Below are positions 17,421 to 25,621 of a stretch of 32,959 nucleotides of DNA, piece after piece. Numbering within the stretch: the stretch's first letter is position 1; every line of letters starts with the position of its first letter. The position numbers and the translations under genes are program-made. Origin of the DNA: Stieleria tagensis (lineage in GTDB: Bacteria; Planctomycetota; Planctomycetia; Pirellulales; Pirellulaceae). Location: the NCBI RefSeq assembly GCF_024129865.1, contig NZ_JAMYFE010000036.1:24370-57328 (forward strand), in the 5' to 3' direction. The notes beneath the pieces were generated by a model. That model was not told the DNA's origin and made no database searches. It worked only from the letters and a program-made list of their open reading frames with translations.

Positions 17421-18449
17421 ATGAATACCAACATCAAACATCGCTGGTTGCGTTTGGCTCCGTTTGTATTGTTACCCGTCCTGGCCGGTTGTAGCGCATT
17501 GGGGTTTTCATCGTACCCCGTCGCGCACATTATGACCGACGACACCAAGGCGGTGCTAGCAAGCACTCCCGGGATGCCCAACGTTCCGCGTGAACTGGCC
17601 AAAGAGGTTCTGCCGGACCACTATTTGCAGCCTGGCGATGAAGTGTTACTGGAAACCGTCAGCGACGACACCGACATTCGGCTGCCAGCGGACCAGCAGG
17701 TGATGGCCGATGGCACGATCGACTTAGGGGCCTACGGCCGTGTGGTGGTGGCCAGTTTGACATTGGAGCAAGCCGAAGCGGCGATCCAACAGTCGTTGGC
17801 CGACCAATCCGACGAATCTGTCGCTGTCAACGTGCGAATGATCCAGCCGATCCATCGCTATTACGTGATCGGCGAAGTCAACTCGCCGGGTGCCTACCCA
17901 CTGTCCGGACACGAAACGGTGTTGGACGCGATCTTAGAAGCAGGCGGACTGACGACGCGTGCATCGGCCTGCGATCTATTGCTGGCTCGGCCGACCCAAC
18001 CCTGTTCCTGTCGCGTGACGTTGCCGGTTTGCTATCGAGCGATCACCCAATTGGGCGATACGACAACCAACTACCATCTGCAGCCGGGCGACCGCATCTT
18101 CGTGGCCCGACAATCGATGCACGAAGAATTGATGGCGGTTTGCCACGGCGGCCAAACCTGTGAGCGATGTTGCAAGAAACAAGTCGCATGTCGTGACGCC
18201 CGCGGCGCCATCTCGTTTGCATCGCTGTTCATGCCATCATCCAAACAAACGATCGAACCCATCGAGCCGCCACCGGCCGATGAGACAGCGACCGATGAGC
18301 CAGCAGCAGATGGCCCATCAACCCTGCCGGGCCAAGACGTCGACCTACCATCGGAATCCGAGCTGCGCTCGCCACAACCCAACGGCCAGCTACCCGAACC
18401 GCAAGGCCCGCTCGACGGTGAACTCGATTTTGGCATGCTGCTTAAATAG
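17421..18449 (+). CDS. Wza-like polysaccharide export lipoprotein with Cys-rich tail
   Basis: 342 aa, ATG at 17421. An N-terminal lipobox (VLAGC) predicts a lipoprotein. Residues about 68-150 are the polysaccharide biosynthesis/export domain (YLQPGDEVLLETV to NVRMIQP). Residues about 152-230 form an SLBB domain (YYVIGEVNSPGAYPL; ILEAGGL; LQPGDRIFVAR). Wza-type proteins form the outer-membrane channel for capsule or exopolysaccharide. The SLBB region contains CSCRVTLPVC, and residues about 238-260 contain CHGGQTCERCCKKQVAC, which is unusual. The tail is Pro/Glu-rich and disordered. No glycosyltransferase, Wzc or Wzx/Wzy genes are adjacent, so it may be a stand-alone planctomycete envelope protein rather than part of a capsule locus. 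Confidence 0.85.
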   Translation: MNTNIKHRWLRLAPFVLLPVLAGCSALGFSSYPVAHIMTDDTKAVLASTPGMPNVPRELAKEVLPDHYLQPGDEVLLETVSDDTDIRLPADQQVMADGTIDLGAYGRVVVASLTLEQAEAAIQQSLADQSDESVAVNVRMIQPIHRYYVIGEVNSPGAYPLSGHETVLDAILEAGGLTTRASACDLLLARPTQPCSCRVTLPVCYRAITQLGDTTTNYHLQPGDRIFVARQSMHEELMAVCHGGQTCERCCKKQVACRDARGAISFASLFMPSSKQTIEPIEPPPADETATDEPAADGPSTLPGQDVDLPSESELRSPQPNGQLPEPQGPLDGELDFGMLLK

Positions 18450-18455
18450 CTTTCG

Positions 18456-18635
18456 CTAACGACTCTGCTTGCCCGCATCCGATGTCACCGCGCTGCCCTC
18501 GGGCAGAGTGCGCACAGAACCGGCACCAGGCAGCTGGTCCATGGAAACGGAAATGGCGTTTCCGTGGACCGTCGAAATCACGATCTGGGGCGTCGCACTT
18601 CCGTTATCGGAATCTTGTGGCTCAATCGTCGTCAT
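18456..18635 (-). CDS. Small hypothetical protein
   Basis: 59 aa from the ATG at 18635 with a weak GAGAAG upstream. The sequence (IVISTVHGNAISVSMDQLPG and following) has no recognised domain and no membrane segment. It ends seven bases from the convergent export-lipoprotein stop. Retained because its composition is protein-like, but it could be non-coding. Confidence 0.35.
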   Translation of the reverse strand: MTTIEPQDSDNGSATPQIVISTVHGNAISVSMDQLPGAGSVRTLPEGSAVTSDAGKQSR

Positions 18636-18850
18636 TTCACTTCTCGTCTGTTCAGGGGCGAAGCAATTAAAAATCAGGCGACGCACAGGCAGAGCAACCT
18701 GTGTTCCAAACCACTCGCATCGAATGAAACAAGTTCGATTCCAGCGTTGGACGTTGCCATGCGAATCGCAAGGAACCCTGAACGAGCCTTCAACGGCTGA
18801 TGCACTGCCAGCGTCAGCCGCGGGAAGTAACCTGATTCAATCATCTACAA

Positions 18851-19384
18851 TTAATGATCGTGCCCGGCATGATCGTGGTCATGAGAAAGTTTGCCGTTGT
18901 AAGATTTACCCTCAATTGAAATCATCAGGTTTCCCTCGGCTCCGGCATCGATCCATTGCACCAATTTTGGATCGGTGGAGCTGAAACGCGACGCATTCTC
19001 AGCCGGATCTTCCGCTTGCCGGTCGGCTGCAAACGTGAACGATTCGACCGATCCGTCGTGCTTTAGGCTGACCGCAACGGAGGGTGATGGAATGGCCACC
19101 GCCGTTTTGGCTGCTCCGTCAAGCACGTAAATCGTAATCCCTTGTTCGCCGTGCACCAGTTCGGCATGAAAGTCCTCTTTGCCCAGTTCGATCAGGTCGC
19201 CCCCGTGCGGTCCGTGTTCGGGATGGGCGTGATCGTCCAACATCGGTGGCATTTCGTCGATCACCACAACGTCGTCATGGTGAGAATCGGTTTCTGTCGA
19301 CGAATCGGATTTAGAACACCCCGCCAACGACAGGCAGACGACCGACAGACAGGTGGCAGCGGTAAATAGATACTTCGTTTTCAT
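18851..19384 (-). CDS. His-rich lipoprotein of the metal efflux operon
   Basis: 177 aa, ATG at 19384. Residues 1-24 are a lipoprotein signal with lipobox LAGC. The mature part starts acidic and His-rich (DSHHDD; DDHAHPEHGPHGGDLIELG), and the C-terminus is HDHDHAGHDH. The middle resembles small beta-sheet proteins (HAELVHGEQGITIYVLDG) found next to CusA/CzcA genes in planctomycetes. Clustered His and Asp suggest binding of a divalent metal or copper outside the cytoplasm, and the HAGHDH tail recurs in the adaptor protein of the same operon. It is the last gene of the minus-strand operon. A role as a metal buffer or chaperone for the pump is inference. Confidence 0.78.
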   Translation of the reverse strand: MKTKYLFTAATCLSVVCLSLAGCSKSDSSTETDSHHDDVVVIDEMPPMLDDHAHPEHGPHGGDLIELGKEDFHAELVHGEQGITIYVLDGAAKTAVAIPSPSVAVSLKHDGSVESFTFAADRQAEDPAENASRFSSTDPKLVQWIDAGAEGNLMISIEGKSYNGKLSHDHDHAGHDH

Positions 19385-19464
19385 GGGATGGTTTCAGAGA
19401 GAGAGTGGGTGAGGGGATAGCGAGCAACGTGTTGTCAATTCAACGGCTGATGAATCATCCGCGC

Positions 19465-19809
19465 CTAATGTGCGTGCTTGGTCTCGAAACCATACTTCTT
19501 GAGCCAAGCCTGCCATTGATGCGCCGCGTCGTGATCCTTCAATGCCAGCTTCTGCCATTTGGCACAGCGGTAGCTAATGTCTGTGTGTCCACCATGCGAG
19601 CCGACTTTGACTTCGCACCGAAGCTTTTTCAACGTCGCGACCATCTTTTCCGCTTTGTCGCCTTCACCGTGTACAGTCTTCCATTTGACCAATCGGTACT
19701 CGACGATTTCCGATGCCATCACAGTCGGGTCGGCGGCTTGCGCGGGTGCTGCGACGACCAGGGCGGCCGCGACCAATGCGAATGCGCACAGCGTTTTAGA
19801 AATTAACAT
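19465..19809 (-). CDS. Small secreted protein of the metal efflux operon, unknown function
   Basis: 114 aa, ATG at 19809 with a strong GGAGG (19818-19822) six bases upstream. A clear signal peptide ends at APAQA near residue 25. The mature protein is basic and carries two Cys (LRCEV, YRCAKW) that could form a disulfide, plus His pairs (HGGH, KHAH). No known domain was recognised. It sits 57 bases after the pump gene and 80 bases before the His-rich lipoprotein, so it probably has a periplasmic role in metal handling. Confidence 0.75.
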   Translation of the reverse strand: MLISKTLCAFALVAAALVVAAPAQAADPTVMASEIVEYRLVKWKTVHGEGDKAEKMVATLKKLRCEVKVGSHGGHTDISYRCAKWQKLALKDHDAAHQWQAWLKKYGFETKHAH

Positions 19810-19866
19810 TACAGTTTCCTCCGTGGGAGATTGGGAAAGGATTGATTTCGAAACACTCTCGAAAAT

Positions 19867-22800
19867 TCAGTGGTTAGGGTCGGATGCGGCAGTGTCTTGC
19901 GCCGCCCGGTCCTGCAAAATCTGTTGACCGGCACGTCGGCCGATGGTCCAGAAGAGTGCCGGCCGAACGAAAAATTCGGCCAGTGTGCTCGTGAGAAGTC
20001 CGCCAACGATCACCGTCGCGACGGGATACAGAATTTCTTTTCCTGATTCACCGGCGGCCATGGCCAACGGCAACAACCCGATCCCGCTGGTCAGCGCGGT
20101 CATCAACACGGGTGCCATGCGTTCTTGGCCGGCGCGTTTGACCATTTCACGCGTCCACGATTCGCCCTCGTGCTGGACCAAGTGCAAGTAGTGGTTCAGC
20201 AATAGGATTCCGTTGCGGCTGGCGATGCCACACAAAGAAATGAAACCGACCATTGCGGCCACGGTAAGGTTTTGATCGGTGATCACCAGCGCGGCGACTG
20301 CACCGATGAAGGCGGTCGGCAGAGCGACCAACACTTGGATCGAGAAATTGACGTTTCCGAACAAGGTGTACAGCACCAGGAACATCCCCAGCAGGGCCAG
20401 CCCCGATAGAAATGCCAACCGCCGAGTCGCCGATTGTTGGCTTTCAAATTGGCCGCCGTATTCCAAGAAATAGCCCGCCGGCAATTCCAGGTCACTCAGC
20501 CGGGATTTAATGTCGCCGACAACATCGACCACGCCGCGGCCTGAAACATTGGCCTGCAACACGATCCGCCGACGAACCTGTTCGCGTTTGATCGTATTGG
20601 GACCGCCGCTTTCATAGATCCTTGCAACGGCTTCTAGAGGGACGGTTCCACCGGCTGGCAAGGTGATCGCCAACCGTTCCAATTTGGATTCGTCTTCGCG
20701 AAACGCTTCATCCAATCGCAAAACCAGATCGAACGTGCGCTGCCCCATCAGGACTTGACTGACAACTTGTCCGTTCATCGCCGTTTCGACCAATTCCATG
20801 ACGTCGGCCGGCTGTAAACCGTAACGCACCAAGGCGTCACGATCGAGCTCGATTCGCAATTGTGGGATGTTGGTTTGTTGTTCGACCAGAACATCGGCAA
20901 GTCCTGGGACATTGGCAATCCGTTGCTTCATCTGCTCGGCCGTTTTCCGCAACACGTCCAAATCATCCCCATACAGTTTGATTCCGATTTGAGCTTTGAC
21001 GCCGGAGATCATGTGACTGATCAGGTGGGCCAGCGGTTGTTCGGTGCTGGACACGACACCGGGGATATCATCCATGACGTGTCGAATTTCATCGATTGTC
21101 GTTTCACGATCGGCGCCCTCATCAATTTCCAACACCAGCTCACTGACGTTGACACCCTCGGCATGTTCATCGAGCTCTGCCCTTCCCGTGCGCCGAACGA
21201 TGGTTTTAACATCCTTGATTTCCAGCAATCGCCGTTCAATGGAATTGCCAATTTGATTGCTGGTCGCCAGCGATGTGCCCGGTTCCAACAAAGCGTTGAC
21301 CTGCACACTGCCTTCGTTAAATGGTGGCAGAAAGTCACGATCCAGCGAGATCAACGCGAGGCCTGCGAAAGCCACCAACACCGCCGCCACACCCAATACG
21401 GGGCCAGGCAATCGAGTGCTCGATTGGATCGCAAACCCTGCGATTCCTTTTAGCCCTTCGAGCAATCGACCCTCTTCGGCCGCTTCCCCGCCAAGCATCG
21501 TTTCAATCATTTGCAGCCCCAACCAGACCAGCGGCGTCGCGGCGATCGCCCACCAAATCGGCCGTCCCGGAATCGATGGCGGCAGGTGCAGCAGATCCAA
21601 CACACGGGGCACAACCCAGTAGAACAGCAACAAAGAAATACCGAAGGCCAGCACCGGCAATACGATTTGCCAAGCCCGTTTGCCCACCAATAGCAAGGAC
21701 GACAGCGCCGGGGTGACCGTCAATGAAACGATCAGCGACGCGATCAACGAAACGACATAGCCCATCGCCAGTGGGACGAACAGTTTGCCCTCCATTCCCT
21801 CGAGGGCAAACAGTGGAATAAACACAAGCACCACGATGGCAGTTCCGAACACGATCGAACTGCGAACTTCCGTGCTTGCGTCCAAGACAACCTTTAATAC
21901 CGGACGTGGTGAATCGGATGCCCGGTTCTCACGTAAACGGCGATAGATATTTTCGACATCGACGATTGCGTCATCGACCAATTCGCCAATGGCAACGGCG
22001 ATTCCCCCCAGCGTCATCGTGTTGATCGACAAACCGAATGCGGCAAACACACAGGCCGTCGCGATGATCGACAACGGAATCGCAGTCAGCGTGATGAAAG
22101 TGGTGCGAAAATTCAACAGAAACAAAAACAGAATCACCAGAACCAACACGCCGCCATCGGCCAGTGCTTCGACCACGTTGTCGATCGCCCGGTCGATGAA
22201 CGAGCGTTGTGAATAGACGTTGGCAATCTGGATGTCGTCTGGCAATGCGACCTTCAATTCTGCCAAAGCTTTCTTGATCGCTTCATCGACTTGGCGAGTG
22301 TCGCTACCAGGCTGTTTATTGACAGTCAGCACCACCGCGTCGCCGCCTTGTACGTCACCATGTTCGTCGCGAATAAATGCCGATGCATCACCCCGTTTGA
22401 CCTGGGGTGCCTGGACTACCTTGGCAACATCCGACAGCGTAATCGCGCGATCGTCTCGCATGACCAGCACAAGCTTTTCCAGATCCTGCACACTGCTGAC
22501 ACGCCCCAATCCCCGCACCAGTAATTCATTCGCACCGCGATCGTCCAAATAGCCGCCGGTAGCATTCAGGTTCGAGCGTGATACCGCGGCGTGGACCTGG
22601 TCCATCGTCAATCCGAACGTGCGTAGCGAATCCGGATCGACCAACACCTGGTACTGCATTCGCCCGCCGCCGATCGTGAACACTTGCGACACGCCGGGAA
22701 TCGTCAACAGTCGTTGGCGGACAACCCAATCAGCCAACGTACGGACTTCCATTGGTGGCGTTTTTTCATCCTGGCTCCACATCCCATACATCAAAATCTG

Positions 22801-23211
22801 GCCCATCACCGACGAAATCGGCGCCAGTGTCGGTTTAATGCCGTCGGGCAGTTGTTCGGCGGCCAGTTGCAGGCGTTCGTTGACCACCTGCCGGTCGTTG
22901 TAGATATCGGTGTTCCAATCGAATTCAACGAAAATCACCGAGATCCCGATCCCGCTACTACTGCGGACATCGATCACTCCGCTGGCGCCGTTGAACGCGG
23001 TTTCCAGCGGAAACGTGATCAGTGCCTCGACTTCCTCGGGCGCCATCCCGGGCGCTTCGGTGATCACCACCACGCGCGGCCGATTCAAATTCGGAAAGAC
23101 ATCGATCGGCAGATGCACGGTCTGCCAGGCACCGACCGCCAGCATGATCAAGGCGGTCGCCAAGACAAGCATGCGGTTGTGCAGCGAAAACGAAATGATT
23201 TTGTCTAGCAT
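19867..23211 (-). CDS. czcA: Heavy-metal efflux RND pump (CusA/CzcA family)
   Basis: 1114 aa from the ATG at 23211, where MLDKIISFSLHNRM gives the usual N-terminus; an extension to 23298 would overlap the adaptor gene. It is an inner-membrane proton-driven transporter exporting metal ions. Twelve-helix RND architecture is visible: helix 1 (LVLATALIMLAVGAW), DVFPNLNRPRVVV, the PGMAPEEVEALITFPLE porter motif, and a helix-4 stretch at 409-421 (GELVDDAIVDVEN) carrying the acidic residues typical of heavy-metal RND proteins. The second half repeats the pattern with GFISLCGIASRNGILLLNHY. A long loop-helix insertion near residues 505-590 (AWQIVLPVLAFGISLLLFYW) adds extra hydrophobic segments. Copper versus zinc/cobalt specificity cannot be decided by eye; the symbol marks family only. 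Confidence 0.93.
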   Translation of the reverse strand: MLDKIISFSLHNRMLVLATALIMLAVGAWQTVHLPIDVFPNLNRPRVVVITEAPGMAPEEVEALITFPLETAFNGASGVIDVRSSSGIGISVIFVEFDWNTDIYNDRQVVNERLQLAAEQLPDGIKPTLAPISSVMGQILMYGMWSQDEKTPPMEVRTLADWVVRQRLLTIPGVSQVFTIGGGRMQYQVLVDPDSLRTFGLTMDQVHAAVSRSNLNATGGYLDDRGANELLVRGLGRVSSVQDLEKLVLVMRDDRAITLSDVAKVVQAPQVKRGDASAFIRDEHGDVQGGDAVVLTVNKQPGSDTRQVDEAIKKALAELKVALPDDIQIANVYSQRSFIDRAIDNVVEALADGGVLVLVILFLFLLNFRTTFITLTAIPLSIIATACVFAAFGLSINTMTLGGIAVAIGELVDDAIVDVENIYRRLRENRASDSPRPVLKVVLDASTEVRSSIVFGTAIVVLVFIPLFALEGMEGKLFVPLAMGYVVSLIASLIVSLTVTPALSSLLLVGKRAWQIVLPVLAFGISLLLFYWVVPRVLDLLHLPPSIPGRPIWWAIAATPLVWLGLQMIETMLGGEAAEEGRLLEGLKGIAGFAIQSSTRLPGPVLGVAAVLVAFAGLALISLDRDFLPPFNEGSVQVNALLEPGTSLATSNQIGNSIERRLLEIKDVKTIVRRTGRAELDEHAEGVNVSELVLEIDEGADRETTIDEIRHVMDDIPGVVSSTEQPLAHLISHMISGVKAQIGIKLYGDDLDVLRKTAEQMKQRIANVPGLADVLVEQQTNIPQLRIELDRDALVRYGLQPADVMELVETAMNGQVVSQVLMGQRTFDLVLRLDEAFREDESKLERLAITLPAGGTVPLEAVARIYESGGPNTIKREQVRRRIVLQANVSGRGVVDVVGDIKSRLSDLELPAGYFLEYGGQFESQQSATRRLAFLSGLALLGMFLVLYTLFGNVNFSIQVLVALPTAFIGAVAALVITDQNLTVAAMVGFISLCGIASRNGILLLNHYLHLVQHEGESWTREMVKRAGQERMAPVLMTALTSGIGLLPLAMAAGESGKEILYPVATVIVGGLLTSTLAEFFVRPALFWTIGRRAGQQILQDRAAQDTAASDPNH

Positions 23212-23269
23212 GATTGGCAACGGCAGCGGTGGAAAAATGAATGAACAAGAACAGCCAACCCGAATCGGG

Positions 23270-24766
23270 TTAGTGGTTGTGACCGGCGTGGGGATCAATC
23301 GCCCCGCCGGATTTGTTCTTCAATGCCATCTGCAACTGGTGCGCACCGGTGACCGCAATGGTCTGGCCGGGCCAAACTTGGCCGTCATTTTTAATCGCGA
23401 CGTTCACCGAGTCGCGCGCCAAAACTTGCACGGGAACTCGGTCAAAATGGTCGCCGTTTTCGACAAACAAGTATCGTTCGGGACCCTCCTCGGCCACTGC
23501 GTTTTTGGGAACGACAATCGCATTGTCGATCTGTGCGATCGGCAAACGAACGGTCAGACGCTGGCCCGGTTTGTAGCGCCAACTGACGTACTGTTTTCCG
23601 CCCCGCTGTTCGCTCCGTTCCGGTTCATTGTCCAACCCCACGTAAAACGGCAACGACCGCGAGTCGCGTCCGATTTCATTGCCGATATAGATCACTCGCA
23701 ATCCGCTAATCGTTTCAATACGATTGTTCGAATGCTCGATCACGGCCTGCAATTCCGCCTTGGTTTCAGCCGCACTGCGGAGCAGATCCGAATCGCGTTG
23801 AAACGCATGGCCTTCGATCAACAATTGACTGTAGTCCGACAGCTGGGCGATCTGCTGTCCGGCCGCTACCGATTGACCGCGGCGGACATCCAATTCTGTC
23901 ACCAGGAATTCCGCATCGATGTGTGTATGGTCCTGGACCACCGGCGGCTGCATGGCGGCAAATTGGATGTGAGGTACTTCGGCCATCCGATCGTTGGCCG
24001 CACCCAATGATTCGTGGTGCAACGAATTGTCGGCATGCACCAACGGTGCCGTCACGATGACTTCGCGAATCAGCGTTCGCGTTTGTTCAATCTTGTTGAT
24101 CTGGTCTTCGGTCAATCCGTGCAACAACATCGATTGGCGTGCCGCCCGAATCCCGGCCAACAGCTTGTCGCGTTCGTACTCTCGTTCCAAGCGTTTGTTC
24201 CCCGCGATTGCCCCGGTGTTGGACACCATGGTCAGTCGTTCGATCTCCCGTTTCTCGACATCCAATCGCCCCAATTCTGATAGAAATGTTTCCTGTGTGT
24301 TGACCAAGTCCTGGTGGGTCAATCGCAACGCAAACAACTGCGTCCCACTGCGAATCATTTCGCCGCGCGAGATGTTGATCGCATTGATCACACCGGTCAG
24401 CGGCGATGTGATCGCGATGTGCGTCTTGCCCGGCCACGGGGTGACGACGCCAGGAACTTCGACGTAGCGCGTGTAAACACCGGCAGACACCGTCTGTGTC
24501 TGCAAGCGCATGTTGGCCCGGGCCTGTGGACTGAGTTCGATCGACTGGCCGGAATCATGACCGGAGTGATCGTGACCGGCATGGGGATCCGTTTCGCCAG
24601 CGTCATCCGGCGCGGTTTGCGAATCGGTATCAGCACTTGCGACAATGCCCAGTCGCTGGGGAAGTTCGGTGAAGGCGATTCCGCCGAGGATGATTGCGGC
24701 AACAATCGCTAGCAGAGTCAGTGCGGATGCGCGCAGCGGCGCCCCCCACGTATGTTTCGTGGACAT
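23270..24766 (-). CDS. czcB: Periplasmic adaptor (membrane fusion protein) of the RND metal efflux system
   Basis: 498 aa, ATG at 24766. An N-terminal membrane anchor (ALTLLAIVAAIILGGIAF) is followed by a His-rich stretch (DPHAGHDHSGHDSG, about 60-73). Then come the barrel-sandwich/lipoyl halves (GVVTPWPGKTHIAITSPLTG; VTELDVRRGQSVAAGQQIAQL), an alpha-hairpin between them, a beta-barrel (SWRYKPGQRLTVRLPI) and the membrane-proximal domain (VPKNAVAEEGPERYLFVENG). It would link the pump to an outer-membrane channel. The C-terminus ends DPHAGHNH, repeating the N-terminal motif, so metal binding at both ends is likely. It is 58 bases upstream of the pump gene. No outer-membrane factor gene is present in the operon. 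Confidence 0.92.
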   Translation of the reverse strand: MSTKHTWGAPLRASALTLLAIVAAIILGGIAFTELPQRLGIVASADTDSQTAPDDAGETDPHAGHDHSGHDSGQSIELSPQARANMRLQTQTVSAGVYTRYVEVPGVVTPWPGKTHIAITSPLTGVINAINISRGEMIRSGTQLFALRLTHQDLVNTQETFLSELGRLDVEKREIERLTMVSNTGAIAGNKRLEREYERDKLLAGIRAARQSMLLHGLTEDQINKIEQTRTLIREVIVTAPLVHADNSLHHESLGAANDRMAEVPHIQFAAMQPPVVQDHTHIDAEFLVTELDVRRGQSVAAGQQIAQLSDYSQLLIEGHAFQRDSDLLRSAAETKAELQAVIEHSNNRIETISGLRVIYIGNEIGRDSRSLPFYVGLDNEPERSEQRGGKQYVSWRYKPGQRLTVRLPIAQIDNAIVVPKNAVAEEGPERYLFVENGDHFDRVPVQVLARDSVNVAIKNDGQVWPGQTIAVTGAHQLQMALKNKSGGAIDPHAGHNH

Positions 24767-24854
24767 GGTGCGTCAACGGGGAATTCAAGGGATCGAGTCG
24801 GACCGAATCAAAACCGAAACCAGCAAGACTGCCGGACGGATTGTCTCCGGTTGC

Positions 24855-25406
24855 TCAGATCAACCAGGTGCACAGCAAGGCACAATGAGAAAGCGAGCTG
24901 TCGGCCCCCAAGCAATGCTGGCGGGCGTCTCGATGGGGAACAACGCCAGCACGCCCCCCACAGTCCGCCGCGCCGCAATCGATGACAAATGCGACCGTCG
25001 GCGTGTCGGCAAGAAAGTTGACGTCATTGGACGAAACAAAACTGCAACCGACACTGGTATGACAGCCTGGATCGTTGCCGTCACAGGGCGTTTGCTCGCA
25101 GCAACCGCAGGCCACACTCAATTCCGCTGCGGCACTCTCTCGCTCGTGCTGAACCGAGTGTGAGTTTTGCTGCAGATTTTGGTTCGACAAGCCGCGATCG
25201 GAATCGTCGTCGTGGTGATGACAGCACGGGTGCTGGACACTTGGCGAATGTACCGCAGCGACCGTTTGCAAGTGATCACATGCCGCGGAGGATTGCGTCA
25301 TCGGTGCCCCACGTGCATCACAGCCACAGGCATGATGCAGCGAACACCCGAGAATCGAGTGGATCAGCAGCGCGAAAACAGTCGTCACTCGACAGACTTG
25401 GGACAC
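24855..25406 (-). CDS. Cys/His-rich leader protein of the metal efflux operon
   Basis: 183 aa from the GTG at 25406, chosen because GGAG (25416-25419) lies nine bases upstream and a hydrophobic segment follows at once (VFALLIHSILGCSLHHACGC). A TTG at 25490 would add 28 residues. It holds 18 Cys and many His, including CCHHHDDD, CGCCEQTPC, IDCGAADC and HCALLC. The N-terminal hydrophobic segment suggests membrane insertion or export. Metal sensing or binding is inferred from the composition and from its place as first gene before adaptor and pump (88-base gap). I recall similar Cys/His-rich proteins heading such operons in Pirellulaceae, but this is unverified. It is unlikely to be chance, since the hydrophobic start, ribosome site and operon position agree. 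Confidence 0.62.
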   Translation of the reverse strand: MSQVCRVTTVFALLIHSILGCSLHHACGCDARGAPMTQSSAACDHLQTVAAVHSPSVQHPCCHHHDDDSDRGLSNQNLQQNSHSVQHERESAAAELSVACGCCEQTPCDGNDPGCHTSVGCSFVSSNDVNFLADTPTVAFVIDCGAADCGGRAGVVPHRDARQHCLGADSSLSHCALLCTWLI

Positions 25407-25621
25407 AACAACAGGCTCCAAAGGGGTCACAGGGGGAATTATCGGCCGAAACAGGGACACAGACCAGATCAGCGTCAGCAGAATGCGCAAGTTTCAACAG
25501 ATTCTTTGTGCTATCAATTCTGCGGATCGAAAAGCAGCTGGGATCATCTCGCAAGATTGACTGGCGACGTTACATTGCGTGTCTGGCTCGCTGCCCCACT
25601 TGTCTAAAACTCGCTTGGAAT
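25407..25621. promoter_or_regulatory. Divergent promoter region: metal efflux operon and MscS-like operon
   Basis: 215 bases between the GTG at 25406 (-) and the ATG at 25622 (+). It must drive both operons. TTGACT occurs at 25557-25562, a possible -35 box for the plus strand, but no matching -10 box is convincing. No metal-responsive (MerR/CueR type) dyad is obvious. Confidence 0.4.
25416..25419 (-). promoter_or_regulatory. Ribosome binding site deciding the Cys/His-rich gene start
   Basis: GGAG on the minus strand, nine bases before the GTG at 25406. Confidence 0.4.

Noticed and set aside
18469-18984. 171-codon plus-strand frame
   Set aside because: Low-complexity, Arg-rich sequence overlapping the 3' part of the His-rich lipoprotein; no domain or ribosome site.
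22910-24010. 366-codon plus-strand frame across the adaptor-pump junction
   Set aside because: It is antisense to two well-supported efflux genes and has no recognisable motif.
25160-25621. Upstream extension of the MscS-like gene
   Set aside because: The open frame runs antisense through the Cys/His-rich gene, and the extension would bury the signal peptide starting at 25622.
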